A stretch of DNA of 21,060 bases from NCBI GenBank assembly GCA_964423615.1, contig CAYRFQ010000117.1:1-21060 (forward strand). The letters are read 5' to 3'. Positions 8,278-16,796 of the stretch are shown piece by piece (position 1 is the stretch's first letter; every line of letters starts with the position of its first letter). Under the pieces are notes generated by a model that saw nothing but the letters and a program-made list of their open reading frames with translations, made no database searches and was not told the origin of the DNA. The DNA is from CAYRFQ01 sp964423615. GTDB taxonomy: Bacteria; Planctomycetota; Planctomycetia; Gemmatales; Gemmataceae. The position numbers and the translations under genes were made by a program.

Positions 8278-8946
8278 ATGGCAGGCGAACTCCGTGTCCT
8301 TTTGGGACGAATTCACGAACTTGCCGATCAACCCTTGGCCACTCGGCAAACCGACGCCGAGTTGGTCTCGGCCTTCGGGCAGCACGGCGACGTCTCCTGC
8401 TTTGAACGATTACTCGCACGCCACGGCCAGATGGTCTGGCGAGTTCGTCGGCGACTGGCTCGTCGCGAGCAAGACGCCGAAGACGCCTTCCAAGCCACGT
8501 TCCTCTCACTCGCAACGAAGGTTCGCTCGATCCGGACGCCCGAGGCCGTTGGCGGCTGGCTTTATCGCGTGGCGTATCGAACGTCCTGGCGAATCCGAGA
8601 CGCCACACCAGACTCGATCATTTTCCTTCGCGAACCGCAGACGACCCACTCGAACACATCTCCATTTCCGAAGCCCAAGGCCTCCTGGAAGACGAATTAC
8701 GTCACCTCCCAGAGCGATTCCGGTTGCCATTGGCGATGTGCTACCTGGAAGAAATGCCTCGGGACGAGGCGGCCCAGAGTCTCGGCTGGTCTCTCGCCAC
8801 TCTCAAGCGTCGGTTGCAAGAGGGAAAAGCACTGCTACGGGCGAAGTTATCGAAACGAGGGCTCACGCTTGCTGGAGTGTTGGCGTGTGGCTTGGTTTCC
8901 TCGAGCGGTTCGTCGGCTCCGGTTGTTCTGCCAACGACAATCTTGA
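8278..8946 (+). CDS. ECF sigma factor, region 2 part (reads out of frame after about 8620)
   Basis: The ATG has GAGG at 8267-8270, seven bases before it. The first about 115 residues are a sigma-70 region 2 of ECF type: DAELVSAFGQHGDVSCFERL, then ARREQDAEDAFQATFL and GGWLYRVAYRTSWR. After that this frame turns into unrelated sequence up to its stop at 8946, while the expected continuation (ADDPLEHISISEAQGLLEDE and sigma region 4) is found one base back in the next frame. Adding one T to TTTT at 8621-8624 joins the two into a single reading frame of about 973 residues running to 11198. The natural gene is therefore probably an ECF sigma/WD40 fusion broken by a one-base deletion, or a sequencing error. 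Alone, this product lacks region 4 and should not recognise a -35 element. Confidence 0.75.
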   Translation: MAGELRVLLGRIHELADQPLATRQTDAELVSAFGQHGDVSCFERLLARHGQMVWRVRRRLARREQDAEDAFQATFLSLATKVRSIRTPEAVGGWLYRVAYRTSWRIRDATPDSIIFLREPQTTHSNTSPFPKPKASWKTNYVTSQSDSGCHWRCATWKKCLGTRRPRVSAGLSPLSSVGCKREKHCYGRSYRNEGSRLLECWRVAWFPRAVRRLRLFCQRQS

Positions 8947-11198
8947 TCGCGGTTAGGGAGTCCGTCCTTGGAAACAGCCTCTCGGGCGTTGTTCCAAGAA
9001 ATATCTTAGACCTGGCAACGGGGGGACCTTGCACGATGATTCCTTCACTGTGGAAATTGATGTCGGCGTGTATGCTCGCGTGTTTGTTCGTTGTCGGAAC
9101 GGTTTTTGTTGTCGCAACAGGAGCAAACCGTTCTGACGAAGGAACGAATTTTCACGAAAAGGATTCCGATTTTTCCCAACGACTTGCAGACGGTAGGGCC
9201 GCTCCAAAGGCAGCGGAAACGAGGACGACGAGGACGGGTTCCTATGGTGATCGGTTGCCCGATGGAGCGGTAGCTCGCCTCGGGACGGCGAGGTTTCGTG
9301 GAGACTTCCACAAATCGTGGTTCGCCTATGGACAAGATGGCAGGTCGATCATGACACTCTCTGACGGTGGCCTACGGATATGGGAAGCCGAGACGGGACG
9401 AGAACGAAGTCGGTTGCCCGGTTTTCCGGCATCCGTTTCTGCGGACAGAAAGACGGTCGTGAGTTTTTCGCCCAAACGAGATGGCGTGATCGTTCGGAGT
9501 GCCTCAGACGGAAAACAGATTGCCAAGTTCAAGTACCCCAAGGCGTGGCTCGAATGGGCTCACGTCGAGATTTCTCCTAATGGCAAGTTCATTGCCATTG
9601 GACAATATTACCATTCCAAGCAAAGTCCGAAATTGCTCGTGGTGCGTGTATCCGATGGAAAGGAAGTGTATCGGCAAGATGTGAAAGATGACCCAGGGAA
9701 CACCGCCGAGTTTGCGCCGGACGGCCAACGAATCGCCGTCTCGACGAAGACGGAGAAGGGGCTTGGGACTCAGATCATCAACTTTCGAACGGGCAAAATC
9801 GAGCACTTTTTCCCGTCGAAAGGGAACTTGCCGTTCCAATACCTGAGGTATTCCCCGCGTGGCGATTTGCTCATCACCGGGATTGTCCATTTCCATCGAT
9901 TTGGGTTCCCGTCAGGCCTGTCGGCCGCAACGACGACGGTCCTGGATGTCAAGACCGGTCGTAAACTGTGGAAGTTTTCCAGTGTTGGTATTGCGTTCTC
10001 TCCCGACAATGAGACGGTTGCCACGCTCGAGTCGAACATGGGCCTCATTCGCGGAAATGTCATTTCCAACCGAAGGACCAATGAGATAGGAGTCATTCAC
10101 CTCCGCGACTCTCGCACGGGTAACATTCGCAAGACCATCTCTCCTGGCCTTAATCAGCGGGATGCATTGAAGGCCGGAGACTATCTCGATACTCGTGCTG
10201 CGGTCACGTTCTCCCCGGACGGCAAGACGATTGCGACGTGTGACCATGTCATCCGCCGTTGGGACGTGAAGACAGGAAGAGAAATCTTCACGACTCCAAA
10301 AACCGACCCGACGGGAGCCATCCATGGTGGAGCGTACCTGGGAGCGTTTTCTCGGGACGGCAAACGTTTTTACTCGTGGACCAAAGATAGGGTTATCCGA
10401 ATATGGAATTCGAAAACCGGCGAGATGATTGACAAGCGGCAGTTCTCTGGAACCCTATTCGAACCGGCAGCCTTGTCTTTGCACGGAGAACGCTATGCAC
10501 AACTCGGACAGGATGGGCACCTGGAAGTATGGGAGACCCCTTCGGGAAAAAGGATCGCTCGGTGGAAATCACCCCAGTCGCGTCTCGCGTCCCTGACGTT
10601 CGGGCCAGGCGGCAAGATCCTCGCTGCGGCCAACTCGATTGGTCGGACGACGATTTGGTTATGGGATGTGGAAACCGAAAAGCTGGTGCGCAAATTCCAG
10701 CCCACAGGGAAATTCGATGGTGTGCGGCAAATTCGGCTGTCTGAGGATGGCAAGATTCTGGGGATTGTGTCGGACCGTCGCCGAAATGTCGCGTTCTGGG
10801 AGGTGTCGACTGGAAACGGCCTCAAAATGCCTGAGGAATTCCGAGACTTTGTCTTTTCTCCGGACAACAAGCATATGGCCGTTTGGATCGGGCCAGCGGA
10901 TAAACTACAACTCTGGATAGCCGACCGAAAGACGGGTCGATTGGTTCGCCCGATGAACATCGGGCAATGCGATGGATTCCCGTGGGCCGAAGTTCAATTT
11001 TCCCCCGACGGTCGGTTGGTTGCTTTTGGAGATGGGGAAGCATTGCGATTTTTTGAAGTCCAAACAGGAAAGCTGCGCCGAACCCTTCGAGGACATGATT
11101 CGACGTTGCGGTGGGTTCGTTTCTCGTCAGACGGGCGGCTCTGTGCGACTAGTCGTTTTGACACGACGATGTTGGTCTGGGATTTCGTCAGCAAGTGA
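8724..11198 (+). CDS. Sigma region 4, membrane segment and WD40 repeat part of the ECF-WD40 gene
   Basis: The given start is a TTG inside sigma sequence, not a convincing start; homologous coding begins near 8625 in this frame (SRTADDPLEHIS). Sigma region 4 follows (HLPERFRLPLAMCYLEEM, then DEAAQSLGWSLATLKRRL). Next come an Ala/Ser-rich linker, a hydrophobic segment (about 9045-9125, MIPSLWKLMSACMLACLF) and a long beta-propeller region to the end. The propeller repeats include FSPDGKTIAT, RRWDVKTGREIF, IRIWNSKTGEMI, LWDVETEKLV and, last, RGHDSTLRWVRFSSDGR with MLVWDF. Sigma factors with C-terminal WD40 extensions are known from planctomycetes; the sensor role of the propeller, probably outside the membrane, is inference. 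An ATG at 9036 could give a separate membrane-anchored WD40 protein. The gene converges on a minus-strand DUF1501 gene with a shared terminator. Confidence 0.78.
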   Translation: MPLAMCYLEEMPRDEAAQSLGWSLATLKRRLQEGKALLRAKLSKRGLTLAGVLACGLVSSSGSSAPVVLPTTILIAVRESVLGNSLSGVVPRNILDLATGGPCTMIPSLWKLMSACMLACLFVVGTVFVVATGANRSDEGTNFHEKDSDFSQRLADGRAAPKAAETRTTRTGSYGDRLPDGAVARLGTARFRGDFHKSWFAYGQDGRSIMTLSDGGLRIWEAETGRERSRLPGFPASVSADRKTVVSFSPKRDGVIVRSASDGKQIAKFKYPKAWLEWAHVEISPNGKFIAIGQYYHSKQSPKLLVVRVSDGKEVYRQDVKDDPGNTAEFAPDGQRIAVSTKTEKGLGTQIINFRTGKIEHFFPSKGNLPFQYLRYSPRGDLLITGIVHFHRFGFPSGLSAATTTVLDVKTGRKLWKFSSVGIAFSPDNETVATLESNMGLIRGNVISNRRTNEIGVIHLRDSRTGNIRKTISPGLNQRDALKAGDYLDTRAAVTFSPDGKTIATCDHVIRRWDVKTGREIFTTPKTDPTGAIHGGAYLGAFSRDGKRFYSWTKDRVIRIWNSKTGEMIDKRQFSGTLFEPAALSLHGERYAQLGQDGHLEVWETPSGKRIARWKSPQSRLASLTFGPGGKILAAANSIGRTTIWLWDVETEKLVRKFQPTGKFDGVRQIRLSEDGKILGIVSDRRRNVAFWEVSTGNGLKMPEEFRDFVFSPDNKHMAVWIGPADKLQLWIADRKTGRLVRPMNIGQCDGFPWAEVQFSPDGRLVAFGDGEALRFFEVQTGKLRRTLRGHDSTLRWVRFSSDGRLCATSRFDTTMLVWDFVSK
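9020..9038 (+). promoter_or_regulatory. Possible internal start for the WD40 protein
   Basis: GGGGGGA at 9020-9026 lies nine bases before the ATG at 9036. That ATG begins a stretch that could serve as a signal anchor. It would allow the WD40 half to be made despite the upstream frameshift. The G-run may be chance. Confidence 0.3.
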
Positions 11199-11213
11199 GA
11201 TTTGGAGGAAAAA

Positions 11214-11251
11214 GTAGGAAGCAATGAGAGCTTCCTACTGGTTCCTTTTTT
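11214..11251. terminator. Bidirectional intrinsic terminator
   Basis: A perfect 9-bp stem, GTAGGAAGC (11214-11222) with GCTTCCTAC (11230-11238) and a seven-base loop, is followed by a six-T run (11246-11251). On the other strand the stem is followed by five T. It lies in the 63-base gap between two convergent genes and can end transcription from both sides. Confidence 0.82.
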
Positions 11252-11261
11252 CCATTTCTCT

Positions 11262-12728
11262 TTACGTCCTCGCGAACAACCCTTGGACTGGTCTTCCGTG
11301 ACCATCGGGGGTGACATAAAACGGACGTCGTTCGACCGTCAACTCTGCTCGTGGAGAGATGCCCATGGCGGTGTATATTGTCGCGTGGAGGTCCGTGATT
11401 GAGACGGGGTTGCGAGTCACGACGAGGGGTCGTTCGGGGGCCGTTTCGCCGTAGAGGCAACCTCGTTTCATGCCACCACCGAACATCAACACCGAACCCG
11501 AGCCGGTGAAGTGGCGATGCAAACCGTAGTGTCGCATCTGTCGCATGACGTCGGTGCGAGCGCGGGACTGGTCTCGGGCCGTGCTGCCTGGGACTCCCTC
11601 GATCATCATGTCTCGGCTGAATTCGCTCGCGACGATCACCAACGTTCGGTCAAGCAAACCACGCGCCTCCAGATCGAGAACCAACTGGGCGATCGGACGG
11701 TCGATCTCTTGCTTCATGCGAACGAGCGTCGTGTGACCGTTCTCGTGGGTGTCCCAATGTAGGAATGGGACGTACTCGGTCGTGACTTCGACGAATCGAG
11801 CACCGGCCTCCACGAGTCGGCGTGCGAGGAGACAACCACGCCCGAAGCGTCCTGTGTTGTATCGGTCGTAGCTCCGTTGGGGCTCTTGCGAAACGTCAAA
11901 AGCGGTTCTTTCGCGTGAGCCAAGGAGTCGATGGGCATTGTCGACGGCTCGCAACATCGATTCCTGGTGATAATCGCTCGCCAACTCCGAAGCCGGGCTG
12001 TTCCGAAGCAACTCGCGGTAAAGCCGCTCGCGTCGGGAGAATCGTTGGTTGGTCATTCCTCGAGGTGGACGAACGGCGTTGATGGCATCTCTGGGATAGG
12101 GCAAGTTGAATGGCCCGAACTCGCTGCCAAGAAAACCAGCTGTAGTGAAAGCCTTGAGTTCCTCGGATTCTCCGATTCCTGTCAACCGTTGACCGATGTT
12201 GATGAAGGCTGGAATGGCGGGATTTCGCGGTCCTTTGAAGCGTGCGATCCAGGAACCGATGTGTGGTGCAGCCACGGTCTGCGGTGGCACGTATCCGGTG
12301 TGCCAGTGGTATTGATGACGGGAATGCAAGATGTTGCCGAGGTCTGCGACGCGGTGGGATCGAATCAACGTCCCACGATCCATGACGCTTGCGACATTTT
12401 CCAACCCCTGGGAGATCTTGATGTTGTCGACCGCAGTGTCGATCGAGGGGAACGTACAGAGAATTCGTTCGGAGCGAACGCCCACTTCGAAAGGTACGTA
12501 TCGCTTTGGATCGAACGTCTCGGGAGCTGCCATGCCGCCAGCCATCCACAAGAGGATGCAGGCATCGGCTGTCGGAGTGGGATGGTCGATGTCGTCCTCG
12601 GCGTTCGCTTGGGGCGCACCCATCGCCAATGTTGTTGCTGTACTCGCAGCCATCGCCTTGAGATAGCCCCGGCGAGTCCAGGCCAATCCGGTGTTGGGGT
12701 TTATTTGATGATTCGGGTTAGATTGCAT
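11262..12728 (-). CDS. DUF1501 family exported protein, variant active-site motif
   Basis: This encodes 488 residues from the ATG at 12728. The frame is open upstream, but this start puts the Tat-like signal (WTRRGYLK at residues 17-24, then a hydrophobic Ala-rich stretch) near the N-terminus. The DUF1501 core is recognisable: RGCLLARRLVEAGARFVEV, WDTHENGH, and SEFSRD in place of GEFGRTP. The first motif reads WMAGGMAAPETFDP, lacking the Asp and His of the WLDGGPTHMDTYD seen in the other DUF1501 protein of this window. It is last in a minus-strand set after the sulfatase, with a 209-base gap. Function is unknown; a role in the same extracellular pathway as the sulfatase is inferred from position. 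The upstream gap could hold its own promoter. Confidence 0.87.
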   Translation of the reverse strand: MQSNPNHQINPNTGLAWTRRGYLKAMAASTATTLAMGAPQANAEDDIDHPTPTADACILLWMAGGMAAPETFDPKRYVPFEVGVRSERILCTFPSIDTAVDNIKISQGLENVASVMDRGTLIRSHRVADLGNILHSRHQYHWHTGYVPPQTVAAPHIGSWIARFKGPRNPAIPAFINIGQRLTGIGESEELKAFTTAGFLGSEFGPFNLPYPRDAINAVRPPRGMTNQRFSRRERLYRELLRNSPASELASDYHQESMLRAVDNAHRLLGSRERTAFDVSQEPQRSYDRYNTGRFGRGCLLARRLVEAGARFVEVTTEYVPFLHWDTHENGHTTLVRMKQEIDRPIAQLVLDLEARGLLDRTLVIVASEFSRDMMIEGVPGSTARDQSRARTDVMRQMRHYGLHRHFTGSGSVLMFGGGMKRGCLYGETAPERPLVVTRNPVSITDLHATIYTAMGISPRAELTVERRPFYVTPDGHGRPVQGLFART

Positions 12729-12937
12729 GGTGGATTCCAAATTCTGAGTATGGTGAACGATCCAATACAGGAGCCCTTTTCGCGATTGGGAGCCTCGGAA
12801 CGGGAGGTTTCTAAGTGGCAATTTTGTTGATGGTTTCGAGCACGGGGGAGCCAGGGAACCGCTCGACAGCAGGAACATCACCGGGTGAGTGCTCTTGACG
12901 GCAGGTTGATTCCTGTGCTCCCTGGCCCGAGCGTTAC

Positions 12938-14839
12938 CTACCGAAATCGCTCCTGCAATCTTGGCACAAGGACTTTTACTCCCAAGGTTGCCCGGCGGTC
13001 AGAGGCTTTTTTCATGTTTTTGGGCCAGTTCTTGATTTCTCCAGCGGCACTTGCAGCCCGGTTTTCCATGGCATCCAACACATTCAACGCCATCACCGAT
13101 AAGTGGACATCGTTGCGGCGGGGGTCGGCCAGTTTTAGCAAAACGGGTAGTGCGACTTTCGCGTCTTTTTCGGTCCCATAAACGCCCAAAGCTTCGCACG
13201 CAGCAACACGCACGCTTTTGGCCTCATCGCGGAGCATTGTCATCAAGACATCTCGGTTGTCTCGGACGACGTCCTTGCCACGCATGACGAAGCCCATCGT
13301 TGCCCAATACCGTACGGCGCTGTCCTTGTCTTTGAGGCCGTTGGTGAGTTCTTCGGTGACGCCCGGCTTCATTGACGATGCGAGTTGAGCCATTCCGAAT
13401 ATACGCTTGAGGGGATACTTCTTTGGATCATGCCCGACTTCGTAGGGACTCGAGTTTTTTGAACGGCTGTGAATCTCGTTCTCGGGAAGGAACCCAACGT
13501 CGCGGATGCGGAAGACGTGCTGCTCATGGGCGTTGCGGAAGCGTTCGAGCGTCTTGTTGTATTTGGGCATTCGAGCAAGATTGATGACCTCGTCGGGGTC
13601 GTTCTTCAAGTCGTAGAGTTCTTCGGCAGGTTTTGTTTGCCAGAAGAGACTTTGAGCTTTGTTGAGTTTTCCTTGGTCGAACAGTTGTTTCCACCTGGCC
13701 GTTGTGGGGGTTTTGAATTGGTAGTTCACATGTTGGCCAGAGGGCTTGTGCGGCATGTAGTTTCGGACGTAGACAAATCGTTTGTCGCGTACGGATCGGA
13801 CTTCGTCGTTGCGTTCGTCCATTCGTCCGCGGAATCCGAACAAAAACTCTCGCTGTTTGGCTTCGTATTTGCCCATGAATGCCGACCCCTGATAATACTC
13901 GGGTGGTCGCTTCCCGGCGAGGCTCAACAACGTGGGAGCGAGGTCAACAAAGCTAACGAGTCGGTCCGTCTTGCCTCCCGGTCGATAGTCGTCGGGGGCC
14001 AAGTCTCGGAGTCCTTCCGGAACATACACGATCATGGGTACGTGAAGACCTGAGTTCGAAGGATGGCGTTTGTGTCGGGGCATGCCCGAGCCGTGATCTC
14101 CGTAGAAGAAGATGATTGTGTTTTCGAGCAATCCGGCTTCCTCAAGTTCGCGGAGGAGTTCGCCGACCTTGGCATCCATTTGCGTAATCCGGTCGTAGTA
14201 TTGTGCCCAATCCTTCCTGGCTTCGGGTATGTCGGGATGATAGGAAGGGATCGGGGCTTTTTTCGGGTCATGGATTCGCTTCTTGTTCTTGTTTCGGATT
14301 TGGCTCTCGTGTGTGGTCGTGTAATTAAAGATCGCAAAGATAGGGCGGTTGGCCTTGAGATATAGTTTCCGCGCTTTCTGAGAAGAGTTGTTCCACATCC
14401 CGCCTGGAGCATTCAAGTTATAATCGGTTTTCGTCCAGTTCGTGCAGAAGTATCCCCGTTGTCGTAGATACTGGACATACATTTGAAACCTCGCAGGCAA
14501 TCGAGTTTGACTCCGCATGTGGTGGGAACCGGTCGAGGGTGGATACATGCCGGAAATAATCGTCGTTCTTGCGGGAGCACAAACCGGTGCGTTCGACCAG
14601 GCGTTCCGATAGATGAACGCCTTCTTGGCGAATTTATCCAAGTTCGGAGTCTGGGAGTATTCGTCCCCATAACAACCGAGATCGGGCCCGATGTCTTCAC
14701 ACGTAATCCAGATGATGTTCGGAAGTTTCGAGCGTTTTTGGTTTTTGTTGTTTTTCTGTCCGGCGTCAGCTGCCTGGCTGAAACAAACCAGGACGGTGAA
14801 CAGAGACAAAGCGAGCCATTGCACAGGAGAGGTCAACAT
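12938..14839 (-). CDS. Secreted sulfatase with C-terminal HEAT-like repeats
   Basis: This encodes 633 residues. GGAGGAAGA lies directly before the ATG, and a Sec signal peptide covers about residues 1-26. The sulfatase domain starts at NIIWITCEDIGPDLGCYGDE, whose acidic residues (Asp49 region) are metal ligands in the family. CAPAR at residues 87-91 is the C-x-P-x-R site at which Cys is converted to formylglycine, and YGDHGSGMPRHKRHP is the later metal/substrate region. The overall pattern resembles heparan N-sulfatase-like enzymes, but the substrate cannot be read from sequence. From about residue 490 the chain becomes helical with HEAT-like units (LKDKDSAVRYWATMGF, then RDEAKSVRVAACEALG). 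It lies 37 bases after the PSCyt1/DUF1549 gene, so co-transcription is likely. A formylglycine-generating enzyme must be encoded elsewhere. Confidence 0.92.
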   Translation of the reverse strand: MLTSPVQWLALSLFTVLVCFSQAADAGQKNNKNQKRSKLPNIIWITCEDIGPDLGCYGDEYSQTPNLDKFAKKAFIYRNAWSNAPVCAPARTTIISGMYPPSTGSHHMRSQTRLPARFQMYVQYLRQRGYFCTNWTKTDYNLNAPGGMWNNSSQKARKLYLKANRPIFAIFNYTTTHESQIRNKNKKRIHDPKKAPIPSYHPDIPEARKDWAQYYDRITQMDAKVGELLRELEEAGLLENTIIFFYGDHGSGMPRHKRHPSNSGLHVPMIVYVPEGLRDLAPDDYRPGGKTDRLVSFVDLAPTLLSLAGKRPPEYYQGSAFMGKYEAKQREFLFGFRGRMDERNDEVRSVRDKRFVYVRNYMPHKPSGQHVNYQFKTPTTARWKQLFDQGKLNKAQSLFWQTKPAEELYDLKNDPDEVINLARMPKYNKTLERFRNAHEQHVFRIRDVGFLPENEIHSRSKNSSPYEVGHDPKKYPLKRIFGMAQLASSMKPGVTEELTNGLKDKDSAVRYWATMGFVMRGKDVVRDNRDVLMTMLRDEAKSVRVAACEALGVYGTEKDAKVALPVLLKLADPRRNDVHLSVMALNVLDAMENRAASAAGEIKNWPKNMKKASDRRATLGVKVLVPRLQERFR

Positions 14840-14876
14840 TCTTCCTCCAATCTCAAGGTTATTCTCGTCAGGGAGA

Positions 14877-16796
14877 TTATCGCACCAACTGAAACTCGGG
14901 TAACATCATCACACACCACAACAGATCACTGGTGCCTTCCGGGGTTGGTGGTGAACCGACCAGTTGTCTGGCGGTTTGGAGTTCTCTTTGGGTCGGCGAG
15001 CGTCCCAATGCTTTCCAGTACACATCCTGAACAATTTGCTCTGATGACAGCTTTCTCTTGGCCCGGAGGAGGTGATTCGCTCCCTTCGCGAGGTAATCGT
15101 ACATCGTTTGGTCGTTGGCCAGGTCGAGGGCTTGTAGTGTTGTGAGGACTTCTCCTCGGGTCGTAACAACTTGCTCACGGTTCGGACGACCGAGTGAACG
15201 CATCAACAAGTTCGAACGCATCAGCGATGCCCGGATGAATTGTCGTTCCTTGGGAACGGACGGAACGAAAGCTGGCAAGGTCACACGAGCGGCTGGTCTT
15301 CCGGGAGATGTCCGTGTGATTTGCCAGATTGCGTCAACGAACTGTTCTGCGGACATGCGTTTGACTTCCGGACCACGAAAGACATATTCTTTGCCCGGTA
15401 GTTCCTTCTTTTGGACGGCGGTCTTGGCTTGATAAACGTTCGACGTCGCGATGTGTGCGATGAGTTTTTTCAAGTCATACTCGTTGTCGGAGAGGTACAC
15501 CGCCAGATAATCCAGCAAGTCGTCACTCCAGGGGCGGTTGGCCATGACGTCGACGGGATGGACCAACCCTCGACCCATCATCCGGTCCCAGATGCGATTG
15601 ACGATCGTGCGGGTAAAGCGGCCGTTGTTGGAGTTCGTTACGAGTTTGGCTAACTGAGCGAGTTTCTGGTCTCGCGACAACTTCGGGTTGATGTTTCCAA
15701 GCTCTGGCCAGAGGAATTTGGGCGTCGCGTATTTTCCGGTGGGCGTGTCACAACGATGGATTTCGAGTTTTCGAGTAGACACGATTGCGGCGAGCCCGTA
15801 GGCATCGCGGAGCTTCCAGGAATCCACAAAGCTATCGTGACAAGACGCGCATTTCATGTTGGCACCGAAGAACACCTGCGAAACGTTCTGGGCGAATTGC
15901 AACTCGCGGACTTGGCTCGCGTTCACCTTGCCGCGCCATTTGATTCCGCGGATGAAGCCTTCGGATTGTTGGTTTGGATGGATCAACTCACGTGTAAACT
16001 GATCATACGGTTTGTTAATTAGAAGCGACTGATAAAGCCAACCGGTAATCTGTCGACGACCGCCGTCGATGTATCCTGTCCCGGCATAATCATTTCGTAA
16101 GAGATCGTTCCAGAACGTGAGCCAGTGTTCTGCGAAACATCGTTTCTGGGCCAAGACACGCTGGACTAATTTCGCGACGCGTTGTTTGGAGGTATCGTTC
16201 TGGAACGCCTTGACCTCGGATGGAGTCGGCAGTTGCCCAATGAAGTCGAGGTAAACTCGGCGGACTAATACTACATCGGCCGCGGGTTCAGGCCATGTCA
16301 CGTTTTGTTTGGCAAAGTACCCATCCACGATTCGATCGATCGGGTGGTTTAGGCCCGGTTTCATTGGCGGGACAGTAATCCGCCGAGGTTTCAGCTGCGC
16401 GACGTAGGTGTTCGCTTTGAACGAAAAGCTGGCGTCCCAGGGAACACCTTGGTCGATCCAGTCCTTGACCAAGGCGATTTCTTTCTTCGAAAGGGCCTTG
16501 CCGTTTGGGGGCATGCGGTCGAGGGGATCTTTCGTCGTGATTCGTTTGTACAGCTCGCTCTTTTCACTCTTGCCCGGGACGATGACCTTGGCGTCGAGGA
16601 GGGCTTTTCGAGTATCCATCGAAAGCCGTCCCTTGTAGGTGCCGTTGGTATGACACTTTGCGCAATGCGTTTTGAGGATGGGAACGATTTGGTGGGCGAA
16701 GTCGATGTTGTTTTTCTTTTGTACGCCCAGTGTCGGGGCTGGCATTATCGTTAGCAGAGCCCAACCGACGATCATCGGTACGCTGAATCTTATCAT
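14877..16796 (-). CDS. PSCyt1/DUF1549/DUF1553 cytochrome-like exported protein
   Basis: This encodes 639 residues with a signal peptide (about 1-24). The N-terminal planctomycete cytochrome C domain has THCAKCH (Cys45, Cys48, His49) and then GRLSMDTRKALL and DRMPPNGKAL. DUF1549 follows (ADVVLVRRVYLDFIGQLPT, then HWLTFWNDLLRNDY) and contains a second CxxCH, KCASCH, at Cys316, Cys319 and His320. DUF1553 forms the C-terminal third (RFTRTIVNRIWDRMMGRG, WSDDLLDYLAVYL, and the end motif near PEFQLV). Two heme-binding motifs imply a periplasmic c-type cytochrome, but the electron partner and substrate are unknown. It is first in the minus-strand set, before the sulfatase. No strong ribosome site is seen before the ATG at 16796, so the start rests mainly on the signal peptide. 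Confidence 0.9.
   Translation of the reverse strand: MIRFSVPMIVGWALLTIMPAPTLGVQKKNNIDFAHQIVPILKTHCAKCHTNGTYKGRLSMDTRKALLDAKVIVPGKSEKSELYKRITTKDPLDRMPPNGKALSKKEIALVKDWIDQGVPWDASFSFKANTYVAQLKPRRITVPPMKPGLNHPIDRIVDGYFAKQNVTWPEPAADVVLVRRVYLDFIGQLPTPSEVKAFQNDTSKQRVAKLVQRVLAQKRCFAEHWLTFWNDLLRNDYAGTGYIDGGRRQITGWLYQSLLINKPYDQFTRELIHPNQQSEGFIRGIKWRGKVNASQVRELQFAQNVSQVFFGANMKCASCHDSFVDSWKLRDAYGLAAIVSTRKLEIHRCDTPTGKYATPKFLWPELGNINPKLSRDQKLAQLAKLVTNSNNGRFTRTIVNRIWDRMMGRGLVHPVDVMANRPWSDDLLDYLAVYLSDNEYDLKKLIAHIATSNVYQAKTAVQKKELPGKEYVFRGPEVKRMSAEQFVDAIWQITRTSPGRPAARVTLPAFVPSVPKERQFIRASLMRSNLLMRSLGRPNREQVVTTRGEVLTTLQALDLANDQTMYDYLAKGANHLLRAKRKLSSEQIVQDVYWKALGRSPTQRELQTARQLVGSPPTPEGTSDLLWCVMMLPEFQLVR

Noticed and set aside
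8605..8640. Classical -1 ribosomal frameshift signal in the sigma gene
   Set aside because: No X_XXY_YYZ heptamer in the correct frame and no obvious downstream stem; homopolymer deletion or slippage fits better.
8261..8956. 231-residue open frame overlapping the sigma factor
   Set aside because: Third frame of the same DNA, Arg/Pro/Ser-rich; the sigma motifs are in the other two frames.
11931..12830. 299-residue plus-strand open frame over the second DUF1501 gene
   Set aside because: Antisense shadow of a gene with clear family motifs; no domain or ribosome site.
12850..12926. Inverted repeat GCCAGGGA / TCCCTGGC between sulfatase and DUF1501 genes
   Set aside because: Eight bases separated by 61; too short and distant to claim as a terminator or operator.
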